Source of the DNA: Haloferula rosea
GTDB taxonomy: Bacteria; Verrucomicrobiota; Verrucomicrobiia; Verrucomicrobiales; Akkermansiaceae
NCBI RefSeq assembly: GCF_016595525.1
Contig: NZ_JAENII010000016.1
Coordinates: 21,924-85,923, forward strand
DNA length: 64,000 bases
Direction: 5' to 3'
Positions 1 through 9,400 of the stretch are shown piece by piece; within the stretch, counting starts at the first letter, position 1; each line of letters opens with the position of its first letter. A program made the position numbers and the translations under genes. The notes beneath the pieces are model-generated. The model was not told the origin of the DNA, made no database searches, and worked only from the letters and a program-made list of their open reading frames with translations.

Positions 1-413
1 AAGCCCCCCGGGTAGCGGGGATACTCGTACATCGTGTCCAGCTGATCGACTTCCCCGAGGTGCCGCTGGCCGACCTGTTTGCCGTCGATGAAGAGCATAA
101 GACGACTGTGCTCACCGGTATGGTCACCCCCCCAGAAGATGGCGGTGAAGTAGTTCTGCCCTTCCGGATTCACCGCCATGCGGAAGCTCAGCCTTCCTCC
201 CCTCCATCCTGCGGTCGAAGGCGGAAGCAACTGCTGCGCCGGAAGCCCTTGCCGACCACTGATCACTTGGCTGTTGGTCGCCTCAAGACCATGCGCCACC
301 CCACTCTGTTCGTCTCCGAACTCAATGGCATCCAGCACTTTTGCCATGCAAAAGCTGGAGACGAACGGCAGCAGCGCCACACCAAGGACCGAGAGCTTAC
401 TGAGAGCATTCAT
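1..413 (-). CDS. Secreted protein of unknown function, 5' part only
   Basis: An open frame begins at the ATG at 413 and runs off the left edge of the window without a stop, so about 137 N-terminal residues are visible. The first 23 or so residues look like a signal peptide (MNALSKLSVLGVALLPF...). The rest is beta-rich, with a segment reading YFTAIFWGGDHTGEHSRLML followed by FIDGKQVGQRHLGEVDQL. That pattern recalls the beta-sandwich modules at the start of large exported carbohydrate-active proteins of Verrucomicrobia and Bacteroidetes. This is similarity from memory, not proof. An ATG just upstream meets an immediate TGA, which fixes the start. The catalytic part, if any, lies outside the window. 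Confidence 0.6.
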   Translation of the reverse strand, partial: MNALSKLSVLGVALLPFVSSFCMAKVLDAIEFGDEQSGVAHGLEATNSQVISGRQGLPAQQLLPPSTAGWRGGRLSFRMAVNPEGQNYFTAIFWGGDHTGEHSRLMLFIDGKQVGQRHLGEVDQLDTMYEYPRYPGG

Positions 414-777
414 CAAGCGAAAGAAGTCATATCCACTCCAACATCGAATGCACGGAGTGACAGATGGGAGTATGACCAAGGACCGTCCCACGGAGCAAGG
501 GCGGCGACGATCTGAGCCGTTCCTCGCTTTTCTGATGGCAAGCAAAGAGGTCAATGCCGGATGAGAGAAATCCAGACTGATTTCAAGAGCTTTCAAGAGT
601 GAAAGCCGGACGCGGCACGGTGGTCATCATGTGAAGAAAACATTCTGCCTTACCCCGGCTCTCCGGCTGCCTGCCGGTCATCTTGGCTTGGTTTTTCCCA
701 GATCGTAGAAGGCAATGCACCCTGCTCACAAGCAGTCGCACCCATGCAGGGCCGGGACCATTCCGAAATATCACCCC
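414..777. other. Intergenic region without recognisable gene
   Basis: Between the first gene and the cytochrome fragment no reading frame on either strand shows protein-like composition. The only local structure is a tandem decamer, TTTCAAGAGC followed by TTTCAAGAGT, at 581-600. It lies about 170 bases upstream of the gene that starts at 413. It could be a regulatory site or chance. Confidence 0.5.
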
Positions 778-1158
778 TCAGCGAAGCTGCTTCAGATAGG
801 CCACCAGATCCTCCAGTTCCTGCGCGGGAATCACTCCTGCGAACGACGGCATTGCCGCCTCGAATCCCTGCGTCACCACCTTGCCTGGTTCGAGAATCGA
901 TTCCCGGAGGTAGCCGTCCGGATCATCCGCATGCCGGGTCGCAAGACCGTTCAACGATAGCCCGGAACCGTTGATGTTCTCGGAAAACAGGCTGCCGCTG
1001 ACATTGGCTCGCATCCGGTTGGCAAAGCCGACCTCACCGTTGGTCCCTTGGTTCAGAGCGAAGGTGCAGTGGTCCAGATCCAGCGAGAGTGCCGCACTGA
1101 TACGATCGAGCCTTTCAACTGAGACCCCGGATCCGAAAGGATCCCAGGGATGATTCAA
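778..1158 (-). pseudogene. C-terminal fragment of a cytochrome c domain protein
   Basis: The last 55 residues match the end of a class I cytochrome c of the kind fused to cytochrome oxidase subunit II or to verrucomicrobial membrane dehydrogenases: YLRESILEPGKVV, then AMPSFAGVIPAQELEDLVAY. The distal methionine of that MPSF motif is kept, but the frame contains no CxxCH haem-attachment site. The first 70 residues look like neither a signal peptide nor a cytochrome. The upstream flank immediately holds the stop of the next gene, so no missing head is nearby in any frame. I read it as a decayed 3' remnant of a larger gene. A short functional protein without haem is possible but unlikely. Confidence 0.6.
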
Positions 1159-1184
1159 CTAGCCGTGTTTCGGAGCGACCATTG

Positions 1185-3065
1185 TTACTCCGCAACCTCG
1201 TCAATCCTGAGCCGAAGGAAAGCTCGCGGGTTTCCGCCCGGCAAGGTGACCGAGCGAATGTTCTTTGAGGCGGTGGTGCCGGATAGGTTGAAGTTCTCGA
1301 CGACTGTCCATGATGATGGGGAGAGATCCGTCGATTGCTCGAGCGTCACCGCAAATTCGTTGTCAGCAAACTTGGCGAAACCCGCTGAAGCGGAAATCGA
1401 TCCGTCGGTCGGGCTCACATCGAGCTTCAAGGATACCCCTCTGGCTGAGCCCCCGAGATATTCGAAGACATTGGCGATTCCGTTGCCGTTGGCATCGTCA
1501 AAGGGGCCATCGTTCCCGGTAGGGAGTGACTCTGCCAGAGCCCAGTCCGTGAACGAAATTTGCGCGACTGGGTTCGCCACGAAATCCGAGAGGGTGACCG
1601 TATTCGGAGATGACGAGCCCGGGCCATAGCTCACAAGAAAGCTGCCCAGACCATCGGTGGTGGCGAGACGTGCTCCACTCACCACGTTCGAAAAACTGCC
1701 TTGGATCGGCAGGTCACTGGTGACGACCTCAAAGGTGTCCGAGTTGGTGAGCTCGCAATCGAAGTCATCGATGATCGTGAGTTCCAGAGAGCCTCCGAGG
1801 GTGATTCCTGTATCTCCCGTGGATTGAGCGAGCACATCGTATTCCGTGCCGGGATTCCTTCCTCCGATCTCGATTCCGAGGATCGAAGGAGCGAGGAAGT
1901 TGAAGTTTCCGGTCATGGTGAGCCGACCAGGAGAGAGTCCCGGGAAGATTCGACCATTGGCTGCCGTGATGCCCCCGGTGGTTTCAAGTCGCCCGTTTCC
2001 GGTGACACTCGCGCCACCATCGTAAAATTGAGTCATGGCACGAAGGACGAAGGTGTCGGTTTCCGAGATGCCGGTATTCAGATTTCCACCCGTCTGGGTA
2101 AAGCTCCCCGAGATATCATAGAGGCCACCATTTCCTTGGGCATTGAGATCGCCGGTATTGGTGACATCGGACTGGAAAGTCACCGTTTCTTCGGGAGATA
2201 TCTCTCGGGTCACGGAACCCAAGGCGAGGGCACCAGCGCAGGAAATCTGGTTGTTGGAACCGGAAAGTTCGATGGTTCCCGTCCCACTGTAGCCGCCGCT
2301 GACATTCAGGACGGTGTTGCCATTCATTTGGATGACCCCGTCATTGATGAGGTTCCCGGCAACATTCAAGACAGGCGCAATCGGTGAGGGGTTCGCCGCA
2401 AGGAAGATACTGGCACCGTTCGCATTGGTGAAATTGCCAGGAACCGAAAGGGTGTAACCGGCATCGAGGACAAAGAAACTCTCATTCCGTTCCAGATTCC
2501 GGAAAGCATTGAGGCCGGTGTTCTGATCACGAACGATGGAATTGGGTCCGAAGAGATTGAACCCAGCTCCGTTGATCCGGATATCAGCATTCCGGAACTC
2601 AAGGATGGCGGTGCCCGGAGTGAATGCACTGTCGACCAGGTAGGCGGGAGACTGCGCTGTGAGATTTCCGGTGGCGGAATCAAAGCCATCGAGAGTGCCA
2701 AGCGTTGCTTTGCCGTTGCCGTTGACACTGATGAAGCCAAACCCTGTGGTGCTTCCAGTGACCGTGAAAGTATTGTTGGAAGTGGTCAGATCGACCCCAA
2801 AATCCATCTCGAAATTGGCGATGGTCACGGAGCTCTGAAGCTCGACGTATAACTCGAACTCCTGGCCGAACTCATCCGAGACCGGGGCGAGAAACACATC
2901 GCTGGCTGGACCAGGAAGGCCGGGCTCCCAATTGGCATCATCCCAACCCGTGTAATACGGGTCACCAGGAGCAATGAACTCAAAATCCTCCTCGAACGGA
3001 ACGATGGTTTCGGCGTTCAAGTGGTGCGATAGCGTCAGCAGGGGGAGTAAAACAAACAACTTCAC
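1185..3065 (-). CDS. Secreted beta-strand-repeat surface protein
   Basis: 626 residues starting at a GTG (3063-3065), with a signal peptide MKLFVLLPLLTLSHHLNA. The body is a low-complexity right-handed beta-helix-like array rich in G, N, T and V (for example NLINDGVIQMNGNTVLNV), as in autotransporter-associated beta-strand repeat proteins. Near residue 505 it changes to the verrucomicrobial C-terminal module: FTDWALAE, then FDDANGNGIANVFEYLGG (a calcium-binding-like acidic loop plus EY), then a beta domain with LEQSTDLSPSSWTVVE, ending FLRLRIDEVAE. No PEP-CTERM or autotransporter barrel is present. It is probably a surface-attached or matrix protein; the function is unknown. Confidence 0.8.
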   Translation of the reverse strand: MKLFVLLPLLTLSHHLNAETIVPFEEDFEFIAPGDPYYTGWDDANWEPGLPGPASDVFLAPVSDEFGQEFELYVELQSSVTIANFEMDFGVDLTTSNNTFTVTGSTTGFGFISVNGNGKATLGTLDGFDSATGNLTAQSPAYLVDSAFTPGTAILEFRNADIRINGAGFNLFGPNSIVRDQNTGLNAFRNLERNESFFVLDAGYTLSVPGNFTNANGASIFLAANPSPIAPVLNVAGNLINDGVIQMNGNTVLNVSGGYSGTGTIELSGSNNQISCAGALALGSVTREISPEETVTFQSDVTNTGDLNAQGNGGLYDISGSFTQTGGNLNTGISETDTFVLRAMTQFYDGGASVTGNGRLETTGGITAANGRIFPGLSPGRLTMTGNFNFLAPSILGIEIGGRNPGTEYDVLAQSTGDTGITLGGSLELTIIDDFDCELTNSDTFEVVTSDLPIQGSFSNVVSGARLATTDGLGSFLVSYGPGSSSPNTVTLSDFVANPVAQISFTDWALAESLPTGNDGPFDDANGNGIANVFEYLGGSARGVSLKLDVSPTDGSISASAGFAKFADNEFAVTLEQSTDLSPSSWTVVENFNLSGTTASKNIRSVTLPGGNPRAFLRLRIDEVAE

Positions 3066-3336
3066 AATACCCTAAATAGGCAATGTTCTCCAGATGGCAA
3101 TCGTGAAGCAGTCGAAATGACAGCATCAAGGGTGCAGTCGGAGTGAAACCATCCTCTAGGGAACCGATCGTCGAAGGGAACTTGCGATGGGGCCGGTGGC
3201 ATTTTGCAATCATTCGAAGGAACTGCCGTTCCTGACCCAATCCGCGGCGACTTTCAGGGCATAACAGTTTGGTCGACACAGACCTCACCCTCTGCACTCT
3301 GAATCGAACGAGTTGGCCACGGGCCCACGCTCCGCC

Positions 3337-4494
3337 CTACTCTTTGAATGCCGCCCACAAGAACCCGCCCGCGGGCACCTCTAGCTTCAACCGCCCCCGC
3401 TTCATCCCATCGAGCTGAATCTCGATCGACTCTCCGCCATTCACCGAAACCTCCGCTTTCCCTTCCAACCCGGAGTAGTGCAGCGGGATCACCCACTCCT
3501 CTTCCAGATCCTTTTCTGTTGGATTGAAAACCACCAGCATCGCCTTCTCCTTCAAACCCGGGTTCACATGGAGCATCCCATCGAGCCCACGACCGTCGGC
3601 ACGCCGCAGGTGGATCATGTCACTTTCCAGAATGTCGCGGTGCGCTTTGAACCATGCGACATGTTTCTTCATCATGTCCCGCACCCGTGGCGTATCAAAG
3701 AGCCGCGGCCCGCGATAGCATGCTTGCACTCCCATCGCGAGGTTGCTCAGGATCATCCGCTCGTAGTGATCGATGTGCTGGTCGAGTGGCTCGATCGTCG
3801 CCGCAGCACCTCCCCCATGGTAATGGCTGAGCGGCACGAACATCCATCCCATCGACGGTGTTTTCATCCAGCTGCCGTCATGGATGTTCTGTCGGGTGTG
3901 GATCAACTGCTGCGCACGGGGCAACGACCAGTTGGTTTCCCGATAACCCATCCCACACTTGTTGCTACCAGACAAGTAGTAGTAGTCCGGGGCGTTCAGA
4001 TACACCCCGCGACCGCGCAGCCACTTGTAGAAATCGGACCATATCTTCCAGTGCACCCAGCGTGAATCGTCCACGCCCTTTTGCAGCGGCGGCCGGGCGG
4101 TGACATCCACATCTCCCGGATACGGTCCGTCGTGTTCGAAGATCGTGAAGCCGGTTGTCTCGAACAAGCCATAGAGTTTCTTCAGATACTCCTGTCCCCA
4201 CTCGCTGGTGATCGCCGGGCAGTTGCCGTGGGCCGGCCGTTCACCTTCCGGAGAGACGATCGAATTCCCGCCGCCGATGCTCCGCGACGAGTAGAGCGAA
4301 TAGCAGCCGAGCTCGATCCCCTTCGACCGGGCATGATCGTTGATCTCCTTCCACTGCGCGAGGTAAGCGGGATCATTGTTTTCCGCGTTGAAGCCGGAAC
4401 CAAAAGACAGGATCACCATTTCGAACCCGACCTCCGCCGCCTGGTCAATCGCGCTACGCACCAACTCGGGCTCCGCGGTGCGCATGTGGTGCAT
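3337..4494 (-). CDS. Alpha-galactosidase-like glycoside hydrolase, C-terminal part of a gene split by TAG
   Basis: 385 codons, in the same frame as and only three sense codons beyond the TAG at 4504-4506 that ends the upstream part. The content is the catalytic TIM barrel and C-terminal beta domain of a GH-D-clan, alpha-galactosidase-like enzyme. It contains GFEMVILSFGSGFN, the conserved acidic loop FEHDGPYPGDVD, YLNAPDYYYLSGSNK, and a final beta-sandwich ending GGFLWAAFKE. The apparent ATG at 4494 has no ribosome-binding sequence and falls inside a continuous domain, so it is unlikely to be a true start. The fragment on its own lacks the N-terminal beta domain. It is best read as the distal part of one 942-codon gene, together with the next entry. 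Confidence 0.75.
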   Translation of the reverse strand: MHHMRTAEPELVRSAIDQAAEVGFEMVILSFGSGFNAENNDPAYLAQWKEINDHARSKGIELGCYSLYSSRSIGGGNSIVSPEGERPAHGNCPAITSEWGQEYLKKLYGLFETTGFTIFEHDGPYPGDVDVTARPPLQKGVDDSRWVHWKIWSDFYKWLRGRGVYLNAPDYYYLSGSNKCGMGYRETNWSLPRAQQLIHTRQNIHDGSWMKTPSMGWMFVPLSHYHGGGAAATIEPLDQHIDHYERMILSNLAMGVQACYRGPRLFDTPRVRDMMKKHVAWFKAHRDILESDMIHLRRADGRGLDGMLHVNPGLKEKAMLVVFNPTEKDLEEEWVIPLHYSGLEGKAEVSVNGGESIEIQLDGMKRGRLKLEVPAGGFLWAAFKE

Positions 4495-4503
4495 CAGCGG
4501 ATT

Positions 4504-6177
4504 CTAGGTCACCCATGGAGCGACCGTGCGATACATCTTTCGCACGGCCAGCGCGCGCCGCTCGCGCTGGGTGCTGTCCATGGCCAGCTCGAACACCCGG
4601 AACGACTCGAACGAAGCTCCCGGCTCCACCGCTTGCGCCGGGCCACGGGTCGGCTCGACGACCAGCAGGCACGGTTGCTTGAGTGCGTAGTTCACCTGCG
4701 TCTTGAACTCGGGGTCCGGGCGATAGTGCACGGCATGTCGGTTCGCCTGCTCATGGTTGAAACCGCCGAATGCCATATCAGTCTCCACGTGCAGCCCACG
4801 AGGCTGGGGCAGCGGCACTCCCTCGCGTGTCTCGACGTGGTTGCTGTGCTCAACCAAGGCCAGCGTTTCCGCGGTGAAGCGCTCTATTTCGATCTCGCGG
4901 TCACCTCGGTTCTCCACCGTCAGCCATTTCACCAGCAGCGGAATGCCGTCGTAGAGTTCGTAGTGAAGCGAAACCCGCAGCGGTGAGTCAGCCTGCTCCG
5001 GCAACTTCAACGGATCGACCGGGCCGAAGACGCTCACCTGCTCCACGCGGCAGCGTCCCCACTCCCCCCCCAGGTCGGTCTGGTCGCCCGCCCCGCCGGA
5101 GCGGTCGGTCTTGCCGACCCGCATCGCGACGACTTCACCCCAGTTCCCCCGCGCCACCTCGAACAACGAATGCCAACGCGCCCCTTCCCGATCGACGGCC
5201 ACCTCCCAATGCAGCTTCTCCACGCCGATCCTCACCCGCAGTCGATAAGCCTGCTCGACCGACAGGCCGCCATCCTCCGCGGCGAGCTCCTCCACACTCG
5301 CCAACCGTTCACGACCGCCCACCCGCAGCTCGAACGGTCCGTGCTCGCCACGATCGCCGGGCCGCAGGTTCACATCCACGACCTGCTTCCCGAATACCAG
5401 CGCCATGCCCGGGCCCCAGCTCGTCCCATCGTCGGTTCCAGGATGGATCCGCACCTCGATCAGGCCGGCATCCTTCGACACGGCCCGCTCCGCGAAACAA
5501 TGCACGTTGCTTGGAGCAAAAATCTCTCCCGCCTTCCCCTCATTCTCAAAACCCACCCGCTCCCCGACCGACGATCGAAGGATCTTCCATGCCGGATCCA
5601 GCTTCTCAAACCGATCCTCCCACAGCAGTTCCCTCCCAGCGCTCGCATCGCCGCCACCGGCCGCTACCGCCGAGGGCTCGAAGTCGAAGCGCAGACTCAC
5701 ACCCGGCGTCGGCCATTCGGCATCCGGTGCATGGTGCCGCACCTTCTTCCACGCAAAGCGCGCCACCGGCTTGCCTTCCTCCATCCCCACCAGACGCATG
5801 GCCAAGGGATCAAAACTCATCGCCGCGAGGTGCTCGTCGGTGAAAAACGCATGGTTCGGCTGCCCCTTCATGCCGCCGATCACGTGTTCGCGGCCATCGA
5901 TCACGACACGTGCATCCGGACGGATCGCGCGGATGATCGACTCCCCGGTCGCGAGGTTGTCGAAGCCAATCGTCGCGAAGCCCGGATCGACGCGGAACAC
6001 TCGTCGCACCAACCCGTTCGTAAGCGTGACGTCCTTCGATCCGTCGCCTTGCTCGACCCGGGCCTTGAATCCCGACCCATCGACCAACCAATCGACCTCG
6101 GGTCGATAGGTCTCCGGTGGCAGGGCGAAAAGCGGGGCCGTGATGGATGTCACAGCGAGGAGGCACATGCGGATCAT
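4504..6177 (-). CDS. Alpha-galactosidase-like glycoside hydrolase, N-terminal part ending at an in-frame TAG
   Basis: 557 codons from the ATG at 6177 (signal peptide MIRMCLLAVTSITAPLFA) to TAG at 4506-4504. It contains the N-terminal beta-supersandwich of the family (DVTLTNGLVRRVFRVDPGFA, then a C-terminal half with VSLHYELYDGIPLLVKW and VENRGDREIEIERF). A roughly 200-residue laminin-G/concanavalin-like insertion sits in between (LLWEDRFEKLDPAWK ... WGEVVAMRVG). The product stops at KMYRTVAPWVT, exactly where the linker into the TIM barrel continues as NPLMHHMRT. A single GAG-to-TAG change would explain it. Readthrough, recent pseudogenisation or a sequencing error remain possible. The 5' end is duplicated at 11792-12040. 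Confidence 0.75.
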   Translation of the reverse strand: MIRMCLLAVTSITAPLFALPPETYRPEVDWLVDGSGFKARVEQGDGSKDVTLTNGLVRRVFRVDPGFATIGFDNLATGESIIRAIRPDARVVIDGREHVIGGMKGQPNHAFFTDEHLAAMSFDPLAMRLVGMEEGKPVARFAWKKVRHHAPDAEWPTPGVSLRFDFEPSAVAAGGGDASAGRELLWEDRFEKLDPAWKILRSSVGERVGFENEGKAGEIFAPSNVHCFAERAVSKDAGLIEVRIHPGTDDGTSWGPGMALVFGKQVVDVNLRPGDRGEHGPFELRVGGRERLASVEELAAEDGGLSVEQAYRLRVRIGVEKLHWEVAVDREGARWHSLFEVARGNWGEVVAMRVGKTDRSGGAGDQTDLGGEWGRCRVEQVSVFGPVDPLKLPEQADSPLRVSLHYELYDGIPLLVKWLTVENRGDREIEIERFTAETLALVEHSNHVETREGVPLPQPRGLHVETDMAFGGFNHEQANRHAVHYRPDPEFKTQVNYALKQPCLLVVEPTRGPAQAVEPGASFESFRVFELAMDSTQRERRALAVRKMYRTVAPWVT

Positions 6178-6240
6178 CCGCTCCCTACGCAGACCCGCCC
6201 GGGATCTTTCCGGGTCGCAGGGTTCTGGCTCCAATGCAGG
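6005..6240 (-). repeat. Direct repeat copy 1: 5' end of the glycoside hydrolase gene and its upstream region
   Basis: This segment matches 11811-12040 in the same orientation at roughly 93% by eye. It covers the first 57 codons and about 60 bases upstream of the start. The two copies bracket the giant repeat-protein gene at 6472-11544. Similarity stops abruptly near 6233 on the upstream side. Confidence 0.85.
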
Positions 6241-6471
6241 TCCGCGAAGGGCCAGTCCCGTTCTTCAAGCGTCGCTGGTTGGGCGAGAGGCATTGATGGC
6301 GCGCTGTGAGCGCGGCTTGAGAACACTGCTGCTTGTTAGTCGTTCGTTCGCACCTTCTCGGTCGCGCTGCATGGGGCGATCGGGCGCAAAGGGCGAAAAG
6401 GTGAATATTTGATAAGATATGCGGAGTCTGCGGCAACTCGTGCCAAGTGGAGTTCCCCGAAATAGCAAAAT

Positions 6472-9400
6472 ATGCATAGTGCAATGAAAAGCGTACGCAT
6501 TCCCCTCTGCGCGCTTCTCCCACTTGGAAGCGCATTCGCCCAGACCCACATCTGGGAACACAAGGCCGACGGTCGATTCTACGGTGACTGCAATGGCAGC
6601 GATCCCGGCGGTGCAAGCTACTGGCCGAACAACACCCGATGGAGCCAAGATTTGGCGATCGGCTCCTGCAATGGCGTGTCGGGTGTCGTGGTCGAGCCGA
6701 GCAACTGGAACGTGGCAAGTTTCCCCAACAGCCCGACGGCGGAAGTCCTGATCAACAGCGGGCCGGAGATCGACGTCGACGGCTATTTCTCGGTGGGCAC
6801 CCTGGAGATCACCTCCGGCATCAACCTGCCGCTCTACGGCTCCTCGACGATCGAGGCACATCAGTCGATCACCAACAACGGAACCATCACGATCGCCGAC
6901 CTGGGCCCTGGCTCAGCGGTGCTGAAGATCGACGGCAACGTGACCCTGAATGGAACCGGGGAGGTGATCTTCGGGTCGGAATTCAATAACCAGATCAGCT
7001 CGGTGAACGCTGCCGACGTGCTGACCATCGGAAACGCGCAAGTGATCCGCACGCTGGCCAACACCACCTCGATCGATAGCTGGATTCAATGTTCGATCGA
7101 CAACCAAGGCACGATCAGCGCCGACCAGGGCGACCTCAAACTGTTCTACAACACCAAGACCAACAACGGCACGATGCAGGCGATCAACGGCGGCACGCTG
7201 TTGTTCACCTCGACGACGGTCAACAACGCCGGGGGCACGATCACGGCGGGGCCCGGGAGCATCGTCGACTTCGACGCGATGACGCTCGCCGGGGGGACGC
7301 TGAACGGAGCCGGGACATTCGACGTGTCCGGTTGGGCGTCGGTCTTCGACGGCACAAGCGATCCCGTGGCGGTGAATGGCACCGTCGAGGTCAACAGCTA
7401 TGGAAAGGTGCAGATGAAGGGCGGCATCAACCATGCCAGCACGATCTGGCTCCAGGATCCCGGCTCCGGATACTCCGAAATCGAGATCAGCGGGGATGTG
7501 AACCTTCAGGGTGCCGGGCAGGTGATCTTCAACGGACCGAATGACAACCGGGTGATCTCGGTGAACCCCGGCGACGTCCTGACCATCGGTCCGGAGCAAC
7601 AGTGGACGACCAGTGCCGACACCGACATCGACAGCCGGATCATCGCCGCCATCGACAACCACGGAACGATCACCGCCGATCAGGGCCTCCTCAGACTCGA
7701 TACCAACCCGAAGACCAATCAGGGCACGCTGCAGGCCACCAACGGAGGCACCCTGCTCGTCCAGTCGATCAACATCAACAACACCCTCGGGACGATCACC
7801 GCCGGTGACCTGAGCACCATCGACCTGAACAGTGCGACGGTCACGGGAGGAGTCCTCAATGGCGACGGGGTGTTCGACATCAGTGGCACCCCTTCGATCT
7901 TCGACGGGACGACCTTCCCCGTGAACCTCGTGGGAAAACTCGAAATCAACAGCTATGGCAAGCTGCAGCTTCAGGGGACCCTCAACAACACGAGCACCAT
8001 CTGGATCCAGGATCCCGGCTCCGGTTACTCGGAGATCGAGGTCATTGGCAACGCCAGCGTGCTGGGAGCAGGTGAGGTGATCTTCAACTCGCAAAACGAC
8101 AACCGGATCATCTCATCGAACGTGACCGACGTGCTGACGATCGGCCCGTCCCAGCACTGGAAAACCAGCGCCGATGCGGATCCGTGGGACAACCGGATCA
8201 TCGCGTCCATCGACAACCAGGGCACGATCAGCGCCGACACCGGGGGGCTCACGCTGGACACCCATCCGAAAACCAACCATGGGCTGATGCAGGCAACGAA
8301 CGGGGGAACCCTGCGGTTCTCCTCGACTCAATTGAACAATGTCAGTGGCCAACTCACGGCGGGCCCCGGCAGCATCGTGGATCTCAATGCCTCGACGATC
8401 ACGGGTGGGGTCCTCAACGGATCCGGTAGCTTCGAAGTGATCAACACCACTTCGACCTTCGACGGGTCGGGCAGCCCGCTGCAGTTCAGCGGAACTGCGG
8501 ACCTGGGAAGCTACGGCATTCTGGTGCTGCGCGGCGGCGTGCAGAACACCGGTCGCATCAACATCACCGATCCGAGCGCGGGGACCAGCTACCTGAGAAT
8601 CGACGGAGACGTCGTTCTGACGGGCACCGGCGAGGTCGTCTTCAACTCGCCGAACGACAACCTCATCGACTCGGTGGACCCGGCTGATCTCTTGACCATC
8701 GGCACCAACCAGACCCTGCGCACAATCGCCGGGACCAGCCCCATCTACAGCCGCCTGGTCGCGAAGACGGTGAACGAGGGCACTATCCACGCAGACGGCG
8801 GCGGCCTGCAGCTCGACACCCACCTCAAGACCAACAACAGCCAGATCAGCGCCCTGAACGGAGGCAAGGTGAGGATCTACAATACCTCGGTGGACAACAC
8901 CAACGGCACCATCACGGCTGAAACCGGCAGCATGGTGGAAATCCAGAATGCCACCCTAACAGGCGGAACCCTCGACGGAGACGGCAGCTTCTCGGTGGTG
9001 GGCGCGACGGGCAACATCATCGATTCCTCGGCCGCACCGGTGATCTTCGACAGCACCATGGAACTGGGCACCGGCGACACCCTCACCGTGCGCGGCAACC
9101 TCGAGAACCGGGGTGTCATCAACCTCGCCGATCTTGCGAGCGGCATCACCTACCTCCGGCTCGACGGAGACGTGACGCTCAGTGGCGATGGCCGCGTGGT
9201 GTTCAACTCCACCGAGGACAACTACATCGAGGGACTGGATCCGGCGCACGTCCTTACAGTCGGATCCAGCCAGCTCCTGACCACGAGCACCGACAGCCGG
9301 GTGGATTGGAGCCGGTTGGTGGCCGAGACGATCAACCACGGCACGATCCGCGCGGATGGTGGAGGCCTGCAGCTGCTGACCAACCCGAAACGCAACCACC

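Noticed and set aside
581..600. Tandem decamer TTTCAAGAG(C/T)
   Set aside because: Only two short units far from a start; too weak to call a regulatory site.
3337..4494. C-terminal part as an independent gene
   Set aside because: Its ATG falls within a continuous domain, lacks a ribosome-binding site and is only three codons from the TAG, so independent function is unlikely.
4081..6309. Long plus-strand frames opposite the glycoside hydrolase
   Set aside because: H-, R- and P-rich shadows; the minus strand carries the recognisable domains.
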